Position numbers and translations under genes: made by a program. Below are positions 23,434-35,200 of a DNA stretch of 64,000 nucleotides, piece after piece. The first letter of the stretch is position 1, and each line of letters opens with the position of its first letter. The stretch is taken from assembly GCA_029962745.1 (NCBI GenBank), contig CM057156.1, forward strand, positions 3,370,114 through 3,434,113. Direction: 5' to 3'. Source of the DNA: Echinometra lucunter (Eukaryota; Echinodermata; Echinoidea; Camarodonta; Echinometridae). The notes below the pieces were generated by a model. It was given only the letters and a program-made list of their open reading frames with translations, was not told the DNA's origin and did not search any database.

Positions 23434-24010
23434 GTACACGACATAGTCCTCAAATCTTTTTGGTGTGCTTACATTTCTATGGGACATTCGTCTTTCTGGT
23501 TGTTTTGTGTCTGTTATGTTTTCTGTTATTTTTTGTTTTATTTCTGGTGTGTTTTCTTCATTTGCTTGTGTGATTTCACTTGCCGGAGCATTCTCTGGAT
23601 CTGGATTGATGTCTGGCATGGGGAACACAATTGTGGTTCCTCTGGAGGTGGATCCTCTGGAGGTTGGAATTCCTCTCTCCGACTGTGGATATGCCTGCTG
23701 CTTGGTTCCTCTGGTTCCTCTGGAGGTAGTTCCTCTGGAGGTTGGAACTCCTCTCTCCAACTTTAGATATGCTCGCTGCTTGGTGAGTACTTCCTCATCT
23801 GGTTAGTATGACGGCGGATGATTCTATCATCATTCAGTTGCACATTGTACATGACTTCCTTGATGACTTCAAGAACTGTTCCATAAAGCCATGTAGTGCC
23901 TGAGCTGAAGTTCTTCACCATCACATGATCATTCACAGCATAGACCCTTTTTTTGCTTCCTCGATCTCCTGTTTGCTTCATGGTCGCAAATGCTTTAATG
24001 GTGTCAGGGT
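23434..24010 (-). pseudogene. Ty3/gypsy retrotransposon pol 3' end (integrase C-terminal part), broken
   Basis: The minus strand reads DRGSKKRVYAVNDHVMVKNF, then WLYGTVLEVI and DDRIIRRHTNQMRKY. This is the small C-terminal fold of gypsy-type integrases, whose usual form ends with a variable region and R-R-x-H-x-x-x-IRK. After a stop and frame change the tail ends RRMSHRNVSTPKRFEDYVVY, matching the usual gypsy polyprotein terminus (RRS-R-RPP-RF-DYV). The tail carries a two-copy tandem repeat of about 78 bases (23634-23790; SERG.PTSRG.TSRGT). The upstream RT/RNase H and both LTRs were not found, so this is a fragment. Confidence 0.7.
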
Positions 24011-24552
24011 ATTTATGCGTGGTTTTGGGCTTCTGCTCGCTGTTTATTTCAGTGATTTCTGTTTTCCTTCATTTTAACAAATTTTTCCTGTCAAGCAGGA
24101 ATGTTGCAAACTTCTAAACACTCTCAAGATACTATACTACATCACGATGTAGTCTTCTGCATGGACCACTTCAGTGTGATCTGGTGGAGTAGGAATGTTT
24201 AGTCTGTTTACGCTTGCTTGATTTTAGTCAGGGCAAACAGACTTCGCCAGAGCACTGCACACTGGAGAGCTCCTGATCTAATCAACTTTTATTTACTTTG
24301 AAATATTGTGATGGGTTCGCTCCCGTCGCCTACTCAAGCTCTCTCACAGCTCTACAATCACACTTGCACAGGAACAGATCAGGAACACGTTACCGCAAAT
24401 ATCTGCACCAGACACACACCACCTATTCACTCGCAAATACCAAACAAGAGTCAAATCTCTGACCTTCCAGTTGGCAAATGCCTTTATTGTTTGGGCGACT
24501 CTTAAAGAATAACCAGTTAAATAAATACACAGTGTTCACATGCACGAGCACC
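24011..24552. other. No gene seen
   Basis: Non-coding sequence between the gypsy fragment and a MITE. An LTR was looked for but no paired copy is present in the window. Confidence 0.4.
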
Positions 24553-25022
24553 TTAACCCATTCGTGACAGGAATTATTTAAAACCTAGTTTGATCAGCTT
24601 TTATTCTTCAAATTGGCAACACCAACATTTTTATTTTATTGCTACATTTTTCTTATAAAACGTCATGTATCTGAAATGAATATAAATTGACAGAAATTAT
24701 GATAAGTCAAAAGTTGCCAATTTGCAGGGGAAAACGGTGATTTTAAACTTTCTATCACATTGCCAATTTAAGGATTTTAATGCTTATTTTCCTTTAAGAA
24801 ATTTTCAGGATCAAACAACGAATATTGATTTTAAACTTTCTATCACATTGCCAATTTAAGGATTGTAATGCTTATTTTCCTTTAAAAAATTTTCAGGATC
24901 AAACAACGAATATTGAATTTTTTGCTCTTTCTGCTCATGTATTTGGTATGATTTTTAGGGCTTTGCATCAAGAGATATTAGGCCAAACCACAAAATGTGG
25001 ACCTCTGTCACGAATCGGTTAA
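24553..25022 (+). mobile_element. TTAA-flanked MITE, family 2 copy B with internal duplication
   Basis: TTAA flanks, with left terminus CCCATTCGTGACAG and a slightly degraded right terminus. Relative to the other copies it has a tandem duplication of about 89 bases (24738-24826 and 24827-24914) and lacks the segment that follows it in copies A and C. Non-coding. Confidence 0.88.
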
Positions 25023-25230
25023 TGGCCTCTGGATCTACCTACCTGACACGTCCTTTCCCTTTGGATCGCCAGCACCAACTGCCATGATAATGTGCGCGTG
25101 CACAATTTGTATCCAAATCCCCACCGCATGCATGCACTAAGGACGTACGTGTCGTGTACTTCACCAGTCACCCCGCGAGTACCCACACGTTTGCAATGGC
25201 AACGAATCAATTTCGTGACAATATTCTTAC

Positions 25231-25426
25231 CTTTTCTTTGTACAGTGGATACAATGTGTAGATCAGACTTTTCCCATATCCTGTAGGAAGTTGGGCAAAT
25301 CCATTCTCCTTCTCCTCAAGGTGTTGCATACAATCAAGCTGTTCATCTTTAATATCAATGTTGTACATGTATTCCAGCAAGACTTGCTTCAGCTCATCTG
25401 GCTCAGTGATGAACTGCACCGTGGCT
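25231..25426 (-). CDS. RecQ-like helicase exon (Walker A), fragment
   Basis: The exon is bounded by an acceptor (GGTAG) and a donor (AAG/GTAAGA) on the minus strand. It encodes ATVQFITEPDELKQVLLEYM and then NGFAQLPTGYGKSLIY. The phrase LPTGYGKSLIYTLYP is the nucleotide-binding Walker A (motif I) of superfamily 2 RecQ-type DNA helicases (usually MPTGxGKSLCYQLPA). The upstream Q-motif region is divergent. No other helicase exon was recognised in the window, so it is either part of a gene whose exons lie elsewhere or a decayed copy. Short RecQ-like genes are common next to transposons in marine invertebrates. Confidence 0.6.
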
Positions 25427-26029
25427 CTACCAACGGATATTAAAGCAGGTGAAAATAATTAACTAGACACCACTAGTAAAAACAATGCCTACAAGTAAAA
25501 TGACCTACACTCATTCCACAAGATGCGAGTACAGCTTGTATATGTGTGTACGTATTGTGCTTTCACATTGGATAATTTCCTGCATCTTTTGATGAAGTGG
25601 AAAACAGTCTGCTCCTCACGTCTTCCTTTTTCGTGCCAAGGCGATGGCAGGAGGACATTTCTTCAAGAAGAATGTCCACTCCCACTTCCTAGGCAACCTT
25701 CGATATGTTGCTCGTCTGTCTCCTCCTCACATTCTGGCAAGTTTTTTTCCCCATTGTGGGCCCTCACTATGGTTTCAATTGTGATTTAGTTTCCTCTTTT
25801 TTTTTCTTCTTTTTTTTGCAAGTCATATGTCAAAAGCATACCTGCCAACTCTTTCTATTAAATAGGAATATTCCTCTTTTTTTTGAGGAAATTGCCATTT
25901 TAACCTGTGTGTTCCTGTATTTCTCTACAAATTTTTATTTAATATTGTATAGGAAATTTAGAAATGTTGTGCTTCCAACATCAACACCAGCACCAACACC
26001 AAACTTGAAATCACCTATTGAATTCTTAC
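25427..26029. other. No gene seen; GGTGTTGG fold-back half-copy
   Basis: Near 25978-26013 lies the inverted terminal sequence of the family described at 1662-1741 (AACACCAGCACCAACACC then AACTTGAAATCACC). The rest is T-rich and non-coding. Confidence 0.45.
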
Positions 26030-27500
26030 CTCAGAAGGGAAAAGAATGCCTCCTTGGTGATGCTCGGCCTGGATGAAAACAGAAGAATTAGCAAAGACTC
26101 TCGCATCGTGAGTTCGACCTGGCCAATCAACATAAATATCTGTAAAGCTGCAGGAATAAAATACACAGTATGCATATTATTAGATCAAGCATTATAATAG
26201 ATGGATGCACACCACTGTTTTCACACAGGTTTCAGTAAAAATCTGAATACTGACAAGTTTTTTTGGTGTGTTTTTTTTTCAAGGTCCCATAGGGCATTTA
26301 CATTTATTTCAAGCTAGAGCCTCCTCTCAATTGGGTCTTTCATTATCATCATTATTTCAATTATTTATATTTTTCATCTTCGCATTCGGCTTATTAATTC
26401 ATTTACTGATTTATCTTATTTGATTATTTTATTTGATAGTATGGGCCTATCGATTTTTTAAATGACATTCATTAAAGCAGCAAACTCTACAGATCAATTT
26501 AAGAAACTCCTAAAACATACCTCTTTCCTGATTAGTCATTTCCTTTATTTTCTGTATCTCTTCTATACTTTTATTCCGCATATTTGGTTACTTATTTTCT
26601 TTTGTAAACGCTGTCATAGAGTGCTACTATGGAGAGTGTACTAAATGCTGGTTATTATCGTAATCCTTCGTTGGAATGAGCCTGTAGACTACTAAGCTTT
26701 GGGCAGTTCTAACTTAAAACTCAACAACGAAAATTTGCAATTATTACCAGTAGTTGCAGTCAACGATCGCCTGTAAGATAATCGAATGCCAGCCCTTCCT
26801 ATTATGGTAGTCCTCTGGGCTTTCGTGTGGGGCAATGACAGGCTAATGAGTGCCATCAATAGCCCCAGCACACTGTGGGAACCCCCGAGCTAAAAAGCCT
26901 TGTATGATTCATCGTAATCTCTGACCTGTTGGCAGGGAATGTATCGCTGGAAAGAAGGTCATTGATAGCTGCACAAACTTCCCTAACAAGCATACAAAGA
27001 GTTGCCTTGCCTATTCCAAAGAGAGTAGAGATGGTTCGGTACTCAGCCGGTGTCGCGAGCCACCACAACACTACTGCTAGCTGCCTCTTGTAATGGATGG
27101 GCTCCTTAAACCGAGTCGTCTGCTTTTCAAGGGCTGGGCGGAGTTCCTCCGTAATCACCTGAAAAGTATATTTCGACATGCGGAAATGCTCCCTCCATTG
27201 GCTGTCCGTAAAATTAACAACAGCCTCATCCCAGAAGATCATTCCTTGCGGCCTATTCCTGCTATGCAGCATCCTGTGAGATATACAGCCAGCACACACC
27301 GCGAGCAAAAGATCACCTAACAACTCAAGTTCCAGTAGCTGGGACTGAGCAGCCCCCAGTTGCAGACGTACTGCTTCATGTCGCCTCCTTGCTATCATTT
27401 CTTGCTGTTCTGAAAATATCATGAGCAACACAACCTTGTTCTTCGTTTGCATCAAATTCATGACAAACGTCAGTAAAGCTAATTTCAGTTGCGGATCCAT
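26030..27500 (-). pseudogene. HARBI1-like (PIF/Harbinger) transposase, two exons, broken
   Basis: Exon 1 (27500 to 26748) begins MDPQLKLALL. It carries a helical N-terminus, then FRMSKYTFQVITEELRPALE and a helix-turn-helix-like block (RTISTLFGIGKATLCMLVRE). After a one-frame shift near 26890 it reads GFPQCAGAIDGTH, which contains the first catalytic aspartate of the DDE domain. An in-frame TAG follows, then EDYHNRKGWHSIILQAIVDC. A GT donor at 26747 and an AG acceptor join exon 2 (26147 to 26030; FTDIYVDWPGRTHDARVF), which holds the second conserved aspartate region. Exon 2 ends at another donor, but the third catalytic part was not found. The frameshift and stop make it non-functional. Confidence 0.85.
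26380..26700 (+). mobile_element. Possible LINE ORF2 C-terminal scrap
   Basis: A short frame IKAANSTDQFKKLLKHTSFL resembles the final helix found at the end of CR1/Jockey-like RT proteins (x-S-x-x-x-FKKxLKxxL). It lies in the Harbinger intron. Too short for more than a tentative call. Confidence 0.3.
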
Positions 27501-28063
27501 TTTGTTTTCCTTTTTTATTCACTCTCGATCTCGAAATCTCCAACACAGAAATGAAACTTGATATTTTGAAAAGACCGTGAATCGCGAATATGCTTCGCTA
27601 GCTATAGTAGTGCATGCAGCAAGCATGCGCGCTAGCGCTAGCACGCGCTTTCCCCCATGGACATTTTACCATGACAACGCACCTCTCGATTACCGCAGAT
27701 GTGCGTCCTGATTTAAACGGTCCTCGCTTTGTTACCTCATGTTTTGAGAAAGAATTTCACCCAACTTTACCCCAGATAGTCATCTGGTGTGACACCAAGT
27801 GATGTAGATTTAAACGGGGTATCAGTTACAGATCTGTCGCAGACCAGTGGAGTCATAAGGTGTTGGGCTTAAGATGTAATCAACTTGAAACATGTATCCA
27901 GTGCTTGTAACTGGCTCTTGCCTGGGATAGCATCTTTCTCTGTGACAACAAAAGCCTGCTCTGCCTGATCAGCTTACCCAAGAAGCAAGATGAATTGGCT
28001 GCTTTTGTCATTTTCCCTCCAGATAGTCAGAAATGTCAGTGTCAATCTGCATTGGCAATCTGG
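27501..28063. other. No gene seen
   Basis: Flank of the Harbinger-like unit. A GC-rich palindromic stretch CGCGCTAGCGCTAGCACGCG lies near 27625-27650. No paired Harbinger termini were identified. Confidence 0.4.
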
Positions 28064-28293
28064 AGGTGCCATGGTGTAGTGGTTCGGTCACTTGATTCCC
28101 AATCTATGGACTGGGGGTTCAAAGCCCAGCCCATCACTAATGTCTTTTGGCTAGACATTAATCAACACTTGCCACTCTGGTACCTGGCAATTGCTAGTGT
28201 AATGATAATTGCAGGGCCCTCCAGAAGAACAGCATTAATGCTGATGAGGCTTCCCTTGGTAAACAAAATTATTATTACATTGTATTTTATTAA
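28064..28293 (+). mobile_element. tRNA-derived SINE
   Basis: The head has box A (TGGTGTAGTGG) and box B (GGTTCAAAGCCC) at tRNA spacing. The body contains AATGATAATTGCAGGGCCCT and ends GGTAAAC followed by ATTATTATT. The same body and tail occur in the copies at 39795 and 51802 (minus). RNA polymerase III transcription with LINE-driven retroposition is the known mode for such elements. Confidence 0.75.
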
Positions 28294-28452
28294 AGATGAT
28301 GAAGTTTGGACATAACAGCATAAAAATGAATGAATATAAAATGATTCATGAAAGTATCATTGCAATCACCCTGTGATAGTATAATTAATCAACAAAGAGC
28401 AGTGTTCAATCTTGGATTTAGTAATCACATCAAACCCAGATGTGAATGACAA

Positions 28453-28570
28453 GCAGAGGCAGCAGAACGTTCGGGCTCAGACAATGAAAGTGAAGGGACA
28501 TGTATTGTTTGTCAAACTTAAGATGCCCCTCCACTGCCTTTGCCAGAGCCAGATGTTCTGCTGCCTCTGC
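28453..28570. repeat. Inverted repeat with about 25-base arms
   Basis: The left arm 28453-28478 (GCAGAGGCAGCAGAAC...GGGCTC) pairs with the right arm 28546-28570 (GAGCC...GTTCTGCTGCCTCTGC), separated by 67 bases. Probably the termini of a small MITE. Non-coding. Confidence 0.6.
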
Positions 28571-29945
28571 TGACAAGGTGGACACCCTTGCTTTTAGGAA
28601 CAAGTGATTAGAATGTATGTTGAGATTGGAAATGAATTACTTCATTCACTCAAAGGAAACCCAACAAAATAGAGATTACAGGAAAGCATGCTTTGACCAC
28701 AAAAGGTACTACATATATGTGTTTAAGAACCTGTCTATAGCAGCCACCTGTTTATAAAGGCCACAACTTTTGTTTCCCTTGGGTTGCCACTGTAGATAAG
28801 TTTTACTGTAATTGGGACAAGAGTTTTAGAAGAAAACTGCTGACCAAGCCTGGACTAAAAGCTAAGTGAATCTACAAAATGGCTAACAAGCCATCATTTC
28901 AAAAGAGTGCCGTAAAACTAGATGTAAAAGTTTTAAGAAATAAATATATCCCTCTGGTTGATACCAAAGAGATTTTGCTCCATAGGGGGCTAGAGGTTAA
29001 ACTTGCTGCAGCATCCTCACAATTTGAAGATGAAAACAGGGTCAGTTTGCATATTATCGCTTTCTGCTCCTCAATTCCTAATAGAGTTTGTACATGTCTA
29101 TGCTTATTTAAGACAGCGTCATATTCAAGCATCATATTCAAGCATCAGTGTGCCAAATAATCTGAAAGATAAGCGTATAATATATGCTTCTTTTACGTCC
29201 ACTATTGTCTATATATAGTTTTCATTGGAATTATCCACAAATCCTATATACAGTTTTGGGAAAGAAAAGGGGAAGAGTTGTTTTAGTCAGTAAAAAAAAG
29301 TTCTATTATATACACACATGATAGCAATAGAAATAGATTATAACAATATGTTTTAAAGCAGCAGTGAACTGACCCTTATTATGATGTATTTACAACAGCA
29401 CCAACTTACGGCCACTCAAAACCAGAGACTCTTAGAAACATTATATCCTTTGTGGCTTCTCGTGAATTTCCTTAGTATGAATACAAATACATTTTAATGG
29501 ATGTTACTCAAAAAATAAAGGTCTCATTGATCAGAATAGAGCATGCTGGGAGCAAAAAGGGGACAAAATCAGTGGTTTAGGACTGAGAGGGTGCTATTTA
29601 AAAATCCCATACAAGGGTGCCAGTTCGCTCTTGCTTTAAGATTATCCTCATCCTGAGCAGAATATATGTTATGAAGCACTTTATCGATAAACTGCATGCA
29701 TGTGTAATTATGGAGTGTATAAACAATAGATGACATTCCTCTTCAATTTGAAAAGAACAAACAAATTGGGGGGGGGGGGGAATGGTTGTTAGGGGGTTGT
29801 CAAATTGGAATGATTTGAGCACATATCTTTAATGCATATTAAAGTGTAAATGCAAATTTTACAAGATTACTCATTTCAGGAATCTGTTTTAAGTTGTTAG
29901 TAGTAAGGACTCCAATATAAAATGAATTTGTTGTATACTTTTGTA
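28571..29945. other. Intergenic, no gene seen
   Basis: A + strand frame at 28879-29040 (MANKPSFQKS...) has a donor-like end but no recognisable homology or partner exons, so it is not annotated. A poly-G run lies at 29767-29780. Confidence 0.4.
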
Positions 29946-30361
29946 TTAACCCATTCATGACAGAGGTCCATATTTTGTGGTTTGGCCTAATATCTTTTGA
30001 TGCAAAGCCCTAAAAATCATACCAAATACATGAGCAGAAAGAGCAAAAAATTCTACACAAACTGTGCCCATTTTGGTTGCGTCAATATTCGTTGTTTGAT
30101 GCTGAAAATTTTTTAAAGGAAAATAAGCATTAAAATCCTTAAATTGGCAATGTGATAGAAGGTTTAAAATCACTGTTTTCCCCTGCAAATTGGCAACTTT
30201 TTGACTTCTCATCATAATTTCTGTCAATTTATATTAATTTCAGATATATGACGTTTTATAAGAAAAATGTAGCAATAAAATAAGAATGTTGGTGTTGCCA
30301 ATTTGAAGAATAAAAGCTGATCAAATTAGGCTTTAAATAATTCCTGTCACGAATGGGTTAA
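29946..30361 (-). mobile_element. TTAA-flanked MITE, family 2 copy C (inverted)
   Basis: The reverse complement of 21576-21989, with intact TTAA flanks and termini CCCATTCATGACAG and CTGTCACGAATGGG. It keeps the central segment (GACGCAACCAAAATGGG) missing from copy B. Non-coding. Confidence 0.9.
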
Positions 30362-30832
30362 AGAGAACTGTTTCTGGGCTAGTGCCACGAGTGTCCTTGG
30401 ACGGTGCATGTGCTAAGTTTTTCACCATTATTACTATTAAGAATTAGTTGTTTTATTAACACTATTTTGAGTCTTCACATAAATATTCCTCTGTTTCACT
30501 ATGATCAGTGTGGTTGCTTGCTAGTGGAACTTTGTTTTGTTTGATATACCAAAGGAAGATTTTTGTATACTGGATATACTGTTTTCTAACCTTCCAATTC
30601 ATCAAATAGAAGAAAAGAATGTATTATAATTCATGAAGTAACTTTCTGAAGTAAAGTTTTTATGGAAACAAAGACAAGAATTGTGTTGTATCTGTGCATA
30701 TTGTTACATATACATAGTTGGAGCAGGTCAATCAAGATGTCTATGAAATGTGTCCCAAGAGGAAGAGATAGAAAATGTACAAAGCTAGTTTGAAATTGAG
30801 AGAGAGGTAGATGGAGAGAGTGGAGTGGGATG

Positions 30833-30841
30833 TGTGAGTGC

Positions 30842-30880
<39 letters not shown>

Positions 30881-30893
30881 GGAGAGAAAGAGA
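30833..30893. repeat. (TG)n-(AG)n microsatellite
   Basis: A TG run passes directly into an AG run. Confidence 0.95.
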
Positions 30894-31087
30894 GAGTGAG
30901 AGAGGGAAGGATAATGACAGGAAGAGAAAGGATGGAGTTCAGAGTGATGGAGAGAAAGTGCAATATTTATAACTGGGAAAGGGAGAGGGCTAGGGGTGAG
31001 GATGGGGGTGGGGGGGAATTGAAAAACATGGGTGACACGACATTTGCTCCTGCGACACTTGCTTCTGTCTTAATTTCTCCGAAGACA

Positions 31088-31175
31088 TAGGGTTAGGGTT
31101 AGGGCTGTGATAGGAGTTTTGGTTCAGAATACTGTGAGGATAAGGATTAGGGTTAGTGTTAGGTTTAGGGCTGGA
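31088..31175. repeat. Interstitial TTAGGG-like sequence
   Basis: Consecutive GGGTTAGGGTTAGGG at 31089 is followed by scattered GATTAGGGTTAG and TTTAGGG units. It looks like a short, decayed telomere-type tract within the chromosome. Confidence 0.6.
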
Positions 31176-31330
31176 TTTTATTTTTGGCTTCACGTGCAGA
31201 TTTTCTATAGGAGCAATTGTCGCTGGAGCAAATGTCATGGAACCAAAACATGATGTGGCAAGAAATCATGTCTCTCAGTCGTGTATATCACTTGATAATG
31301 TAGAAACATTACTATTACCATAATAATAGT

Positions 31331-31331
<1 letters not shown>

Positions 31332-31374
<43 letters not shown>
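31332..31374. repeat. (CT)n microsatellite
   Basis: Over 40 bases of CT repeat. Confidence 0.95.
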
Positions 31375-31382
<8 letters not shown>

Positions 31383-31957
31383 ATTATTTTTACTTCAACA
31401 CCACCTTCTTATTTGCCTCTTTTAGACTTCTTACGTCTCTGTCGCTCTTACTTCCTGTACTTGTTTTTCTTTCCTTCTCCTTTAAATTTCCCTCCTTTTA
31501 TCACTCTCGATGATATAATATTCCATGCGTTATTAAAAGAGACGGGAAAATAGATGTTCCTTATTTCCACTAACAAAATGTATATATTTACATATGAACC
31601 TTCACTACGTACACTACTTACACTACGTACAAATATTTTCAAACTTCAGTATTCATGAAAATATGGAACAAATTCATCGACTCTGACATTGTAGGTGTGG
31701 TACATGTTCTTCAAAAGTGGGTGTGACATTCTTGTTGGGTCTCTGGAAACTGACAAAGCTATGCTTTATGCATACAAAATATAAAATTGCAAAGGAAGAC
31801 AAAGGACGGAATTTCAATCACTACTCCCGTTACCCTAAATGAGAGTATCATACAAGAACAATAGGTCACTTCAATCGATTTGTTGGAATTCAATTGACTA
31901 TCTGAATCATAGTTTTTTCTTGATGTGCAACACGGCATTCGTACTCTCCTGGGCACC

Positions 31958-32099
31958 GAAAGTTGTCGGCACTGACAAGTTGTCATTCTCTGACAATTTC
32001 AGTAAAATCCTTGGTTTTGATTGGCTGAGAAGCACTGGTCACTGACTGTTACTATGGTAATTGCTAGAGAATGACAACTCGTCAGTGCTGACAACTTTC
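31958..32099. mobile_element. Fold-back MITE with 34-base arms
   Basis: The left arm 31958-31991 (GAAAGTTGTC...TCATTCTCT) and the right arm 32066-32099 are inverted copies with two mismatches. Between them lies TGATTGGCTGAGAAGCACTG and TACTATGGTAA. A related arrangement, with CAGCCAATCAGATG in its middle, occurs at 53510-53646. Non-coding. Confidence 0.75.
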
Positions 32100-32215
32100 A
32101 TGAAACGGTGGCCTGTTCGCTAGGATAAAGGCTTTAGAAAGTCTAGACGTAGTCATTGTTGACCGCTGCCATAAGTTGAAAGACTGAACCAAAATAAAAA
32201 TGAGCCACCGTCCCC

Positions 32216-35200
32216 TCAAGAGTCAAACTGAGGAGCAACTTTTGAGGATCGTTTTCGACCGAAAACTTTCCCGCTCAATGTGACATCATCTCTCTTAGAA
32301 ACATTTTGCATCTCGTCCGTCTGCACTTCTGAAGCGTCTGCCGGAAGCTTCGCGTAAGGGTTTTTCTTGATATCGCGATCGACTTGATCAACCAATCGTT
32401 TCATCGTCTGCCGTTTACGATGCTCTTGGGCGATCTTCGTGCAAAGCATAATGGTTACCATGGTAACAAAAATGATGGAGACGCCGATCCCCACGATGAC
32501 AAACAAGGATAGACCTTCGGGTTCAGGAGGGGGCGCTACAAAGAAAATTATAACGCATTGCATGAATTTGACTGCCATTTTCATATATATGTATCACCTT
32601 AACATCGATTATTTTGTTTCGAATTTAATGTGTACATATATTTTTAGAATAATTACTAAAGGGATTCTTTTGAATTTCAGTCATAACTGTAAAATATTTG
32701 TCAACATCATCATTAGTTTATGAAAGTAGAGAATAATATCTAACTTTATTTTATACTTATGCAAGCGCTCGTGTTTTCAGTGAACATTATTTATTCTAAC
32801 AATGCCACTGCCCTAAACTTAGGGGAATTTTCGCCGATTGGGCTCGAATTTTTCAGAGACATTTTGAATGAATGAATGAATGAATGAATGAATGAATTAG
32901 TGAGTGAGTGAGTGAGTGAATAAGTGAATGAATTAAAGTTTATTTATACTTGAAAATAGTTGAACAGTTGAACAGTCAAAACATTTGGAACATGATCAAA
33001 TAAGAATTTCAAGACAAGGAGAGACATCAAATTAAGGAGTCCCAACCTCCTCATCCCTCATGCGCACAGGAATATATCAATCTCAAGATAACAATCATGT
33101 GTTCATAGTGTAATTTGTCATCACCCGTTATCATGTGGATCAAAATTTATTTTCTCACAATCACTGATTTTGAACCTTACCCGTACAGTTGCCTTCATCA
33201 CTCCAATCACCACACATATTGATTGTGTTACAAACCAGGGATTGGTCAATGCAATAGCTGTTGTTACATTCAAATTCGTCACTGGAACACGGTGCTACAT
33301 TAAAAACAAAGAAACTTGGAATTATTAACTGCCACATTATTTTGTAACAAACATATATAATCCATGTGCAACAGAAGTGTGACCAGCACAGTCATCAAAA
33401 TAAAAATGAAGCTTCATATATCCACCTCCCCTTATGTAGCGAAATCTCATTAATGTTCTAAGATATCTTTGCGAATTCTAGGATTCACATGAAAACTATA
33501 TTATGGTATATATTTCAGTTCTATTAAGATGATAACATACCTGTCATTCCCGAGTCTTCATTTACACATTAGATGCCAAGGTTGTTTCACAAAGATTTTT
33601 AATTTTGACTTAAAAATCATGCTAAGTGCCCAAATCATATTCGTAAATATACCAAATCATACGTAACTTCTTACCCAAAGAACGACTTCGTGAAACAGAC
33701 TGGGCCAGCCAGTTTGACTATTTGTGTGCGATTTTTTTTTTTTTTTTTTTTGGGGGGGGGAAACACCCAAAGAACTATTACCTCCGATTATAAATAGGTG
33801 CAGCTGGGTAATTAACTTTGAAACTATATACTACCTTGCATAGAATGAAAGGCTATCACCATGAAATCTTTATGATAATACTAACTGAAGAGGGCTCAAT
33901 TTGGAGTTGGCTGTGCAAGCAGTTTACCATGTTTACTCTACAGACAAAATAGTGAAAGAAGACCATCACCCTCCCCCTTTTTAAGAAACCATAGACGTAT
34001 TCGGTGGGGTAGAGGCTGCAACGCCAGTTTTTTGTGGTTGTTGATTTTTTAAATTCTGATATTCTTGCATCCGTCAACCCAGAGTCAATCATAATTCCCC
34101 AAATATCTTGTCCTGAGGCAGCGAGATGCCCAAATATGTAATTTATGAACAGTTTAAAAGTTTTTAAAAATTGCCCCCTTGCTTTGCTGGCGCTTCTAAA
34201 TGGAATCCTTGGGGAGACGAAGGAGGCATACCGTCTGAGATCTGCGTGAAGTAGATCCCGAATCCGAAGCTCTGACCCCCTTCATCTGTCTTGAACCTCA
34301 CGGTGATGTTACTACTGCTGGAGACAAAGTCTGGTAGCTGAGTCAGACGTCCGCAGAGTTCTGGGGTGAGTGGTGGGTCGTTCACTGTATTACCTTCAAA
34401 GATCCTTAAGCTGTCAAGACATTGGCCTGAATTAATATCAAATGGAACAAGAGATGTATGGAGACTGAATGAAATTGAAAATGAATTGCTGTATTCTGCA
34501 GCAATCGCTCCTGACTCTTATCGTTATACATCGGAACATTCAAGAAGAGGAGAAACATATTTGGGGATCCCTGTGTGACATGTAGACACTCTGCATGTAA
34601 CAGATATTTTCTCGGCTTTTAAGGAATTATTGCAGTAAATTCTTGATATTTTTTTCATGTTGGAAAATATTAGTTTTAGGAGGGCGCTATCATGGCTGGC
34701 ATAATATTGTCGGTTTTTCTTTTCTTCTAAATGCAAGAACAAATCTTTCGACGGTTTCCTCTGCAATTGGAAACTATTGTCCAAATGTATCTTGTCGTAA
34801 CTGCCTTTCTTCTTAATTCATTGTTCCCCATCCCCACCACCACACTTACCATTTACTCCACTTTCTACAACAAAACGATGGAACTGGAGTAGGATCCTAT
34901 GTGCGGGTAAAGCAGAAAGAGTCACTGTGCAGTCAATATTCTCCTTGTAGTATAGTCCATCTTCAGGTTCCAGTAGACCACCTACTCCAGTAGGTACCAC
35001 GGAGTTACAGTTTGATGATAAATAAACTGCGTAAGATACATAGATCCAATCAGCAAGAAAGGTGAATTCATGTCATGTATATACCCCTTCCCAAGAAATG
35101 AAATAACATGAAGATTTTATATGCGAAATGATAATATGAAATAATAATATGAAATTTGATTCCATAATAATCTTAAAAGTATAAGTATATCCTGGTCTGA

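Noticed and set aside
27995..28315. 106-codon + strand frame
   Set aside because: It is mostly the SINE read through; tRNA-like head and ATT tail explain it.
28879..29040. Possible exon MANKPSFQKSAVKLDVKVL...
   Set aside because: It has an ATG and a donor-like end but no neighbouring exon, no family and an overlapping minus-strand frame of equal length.
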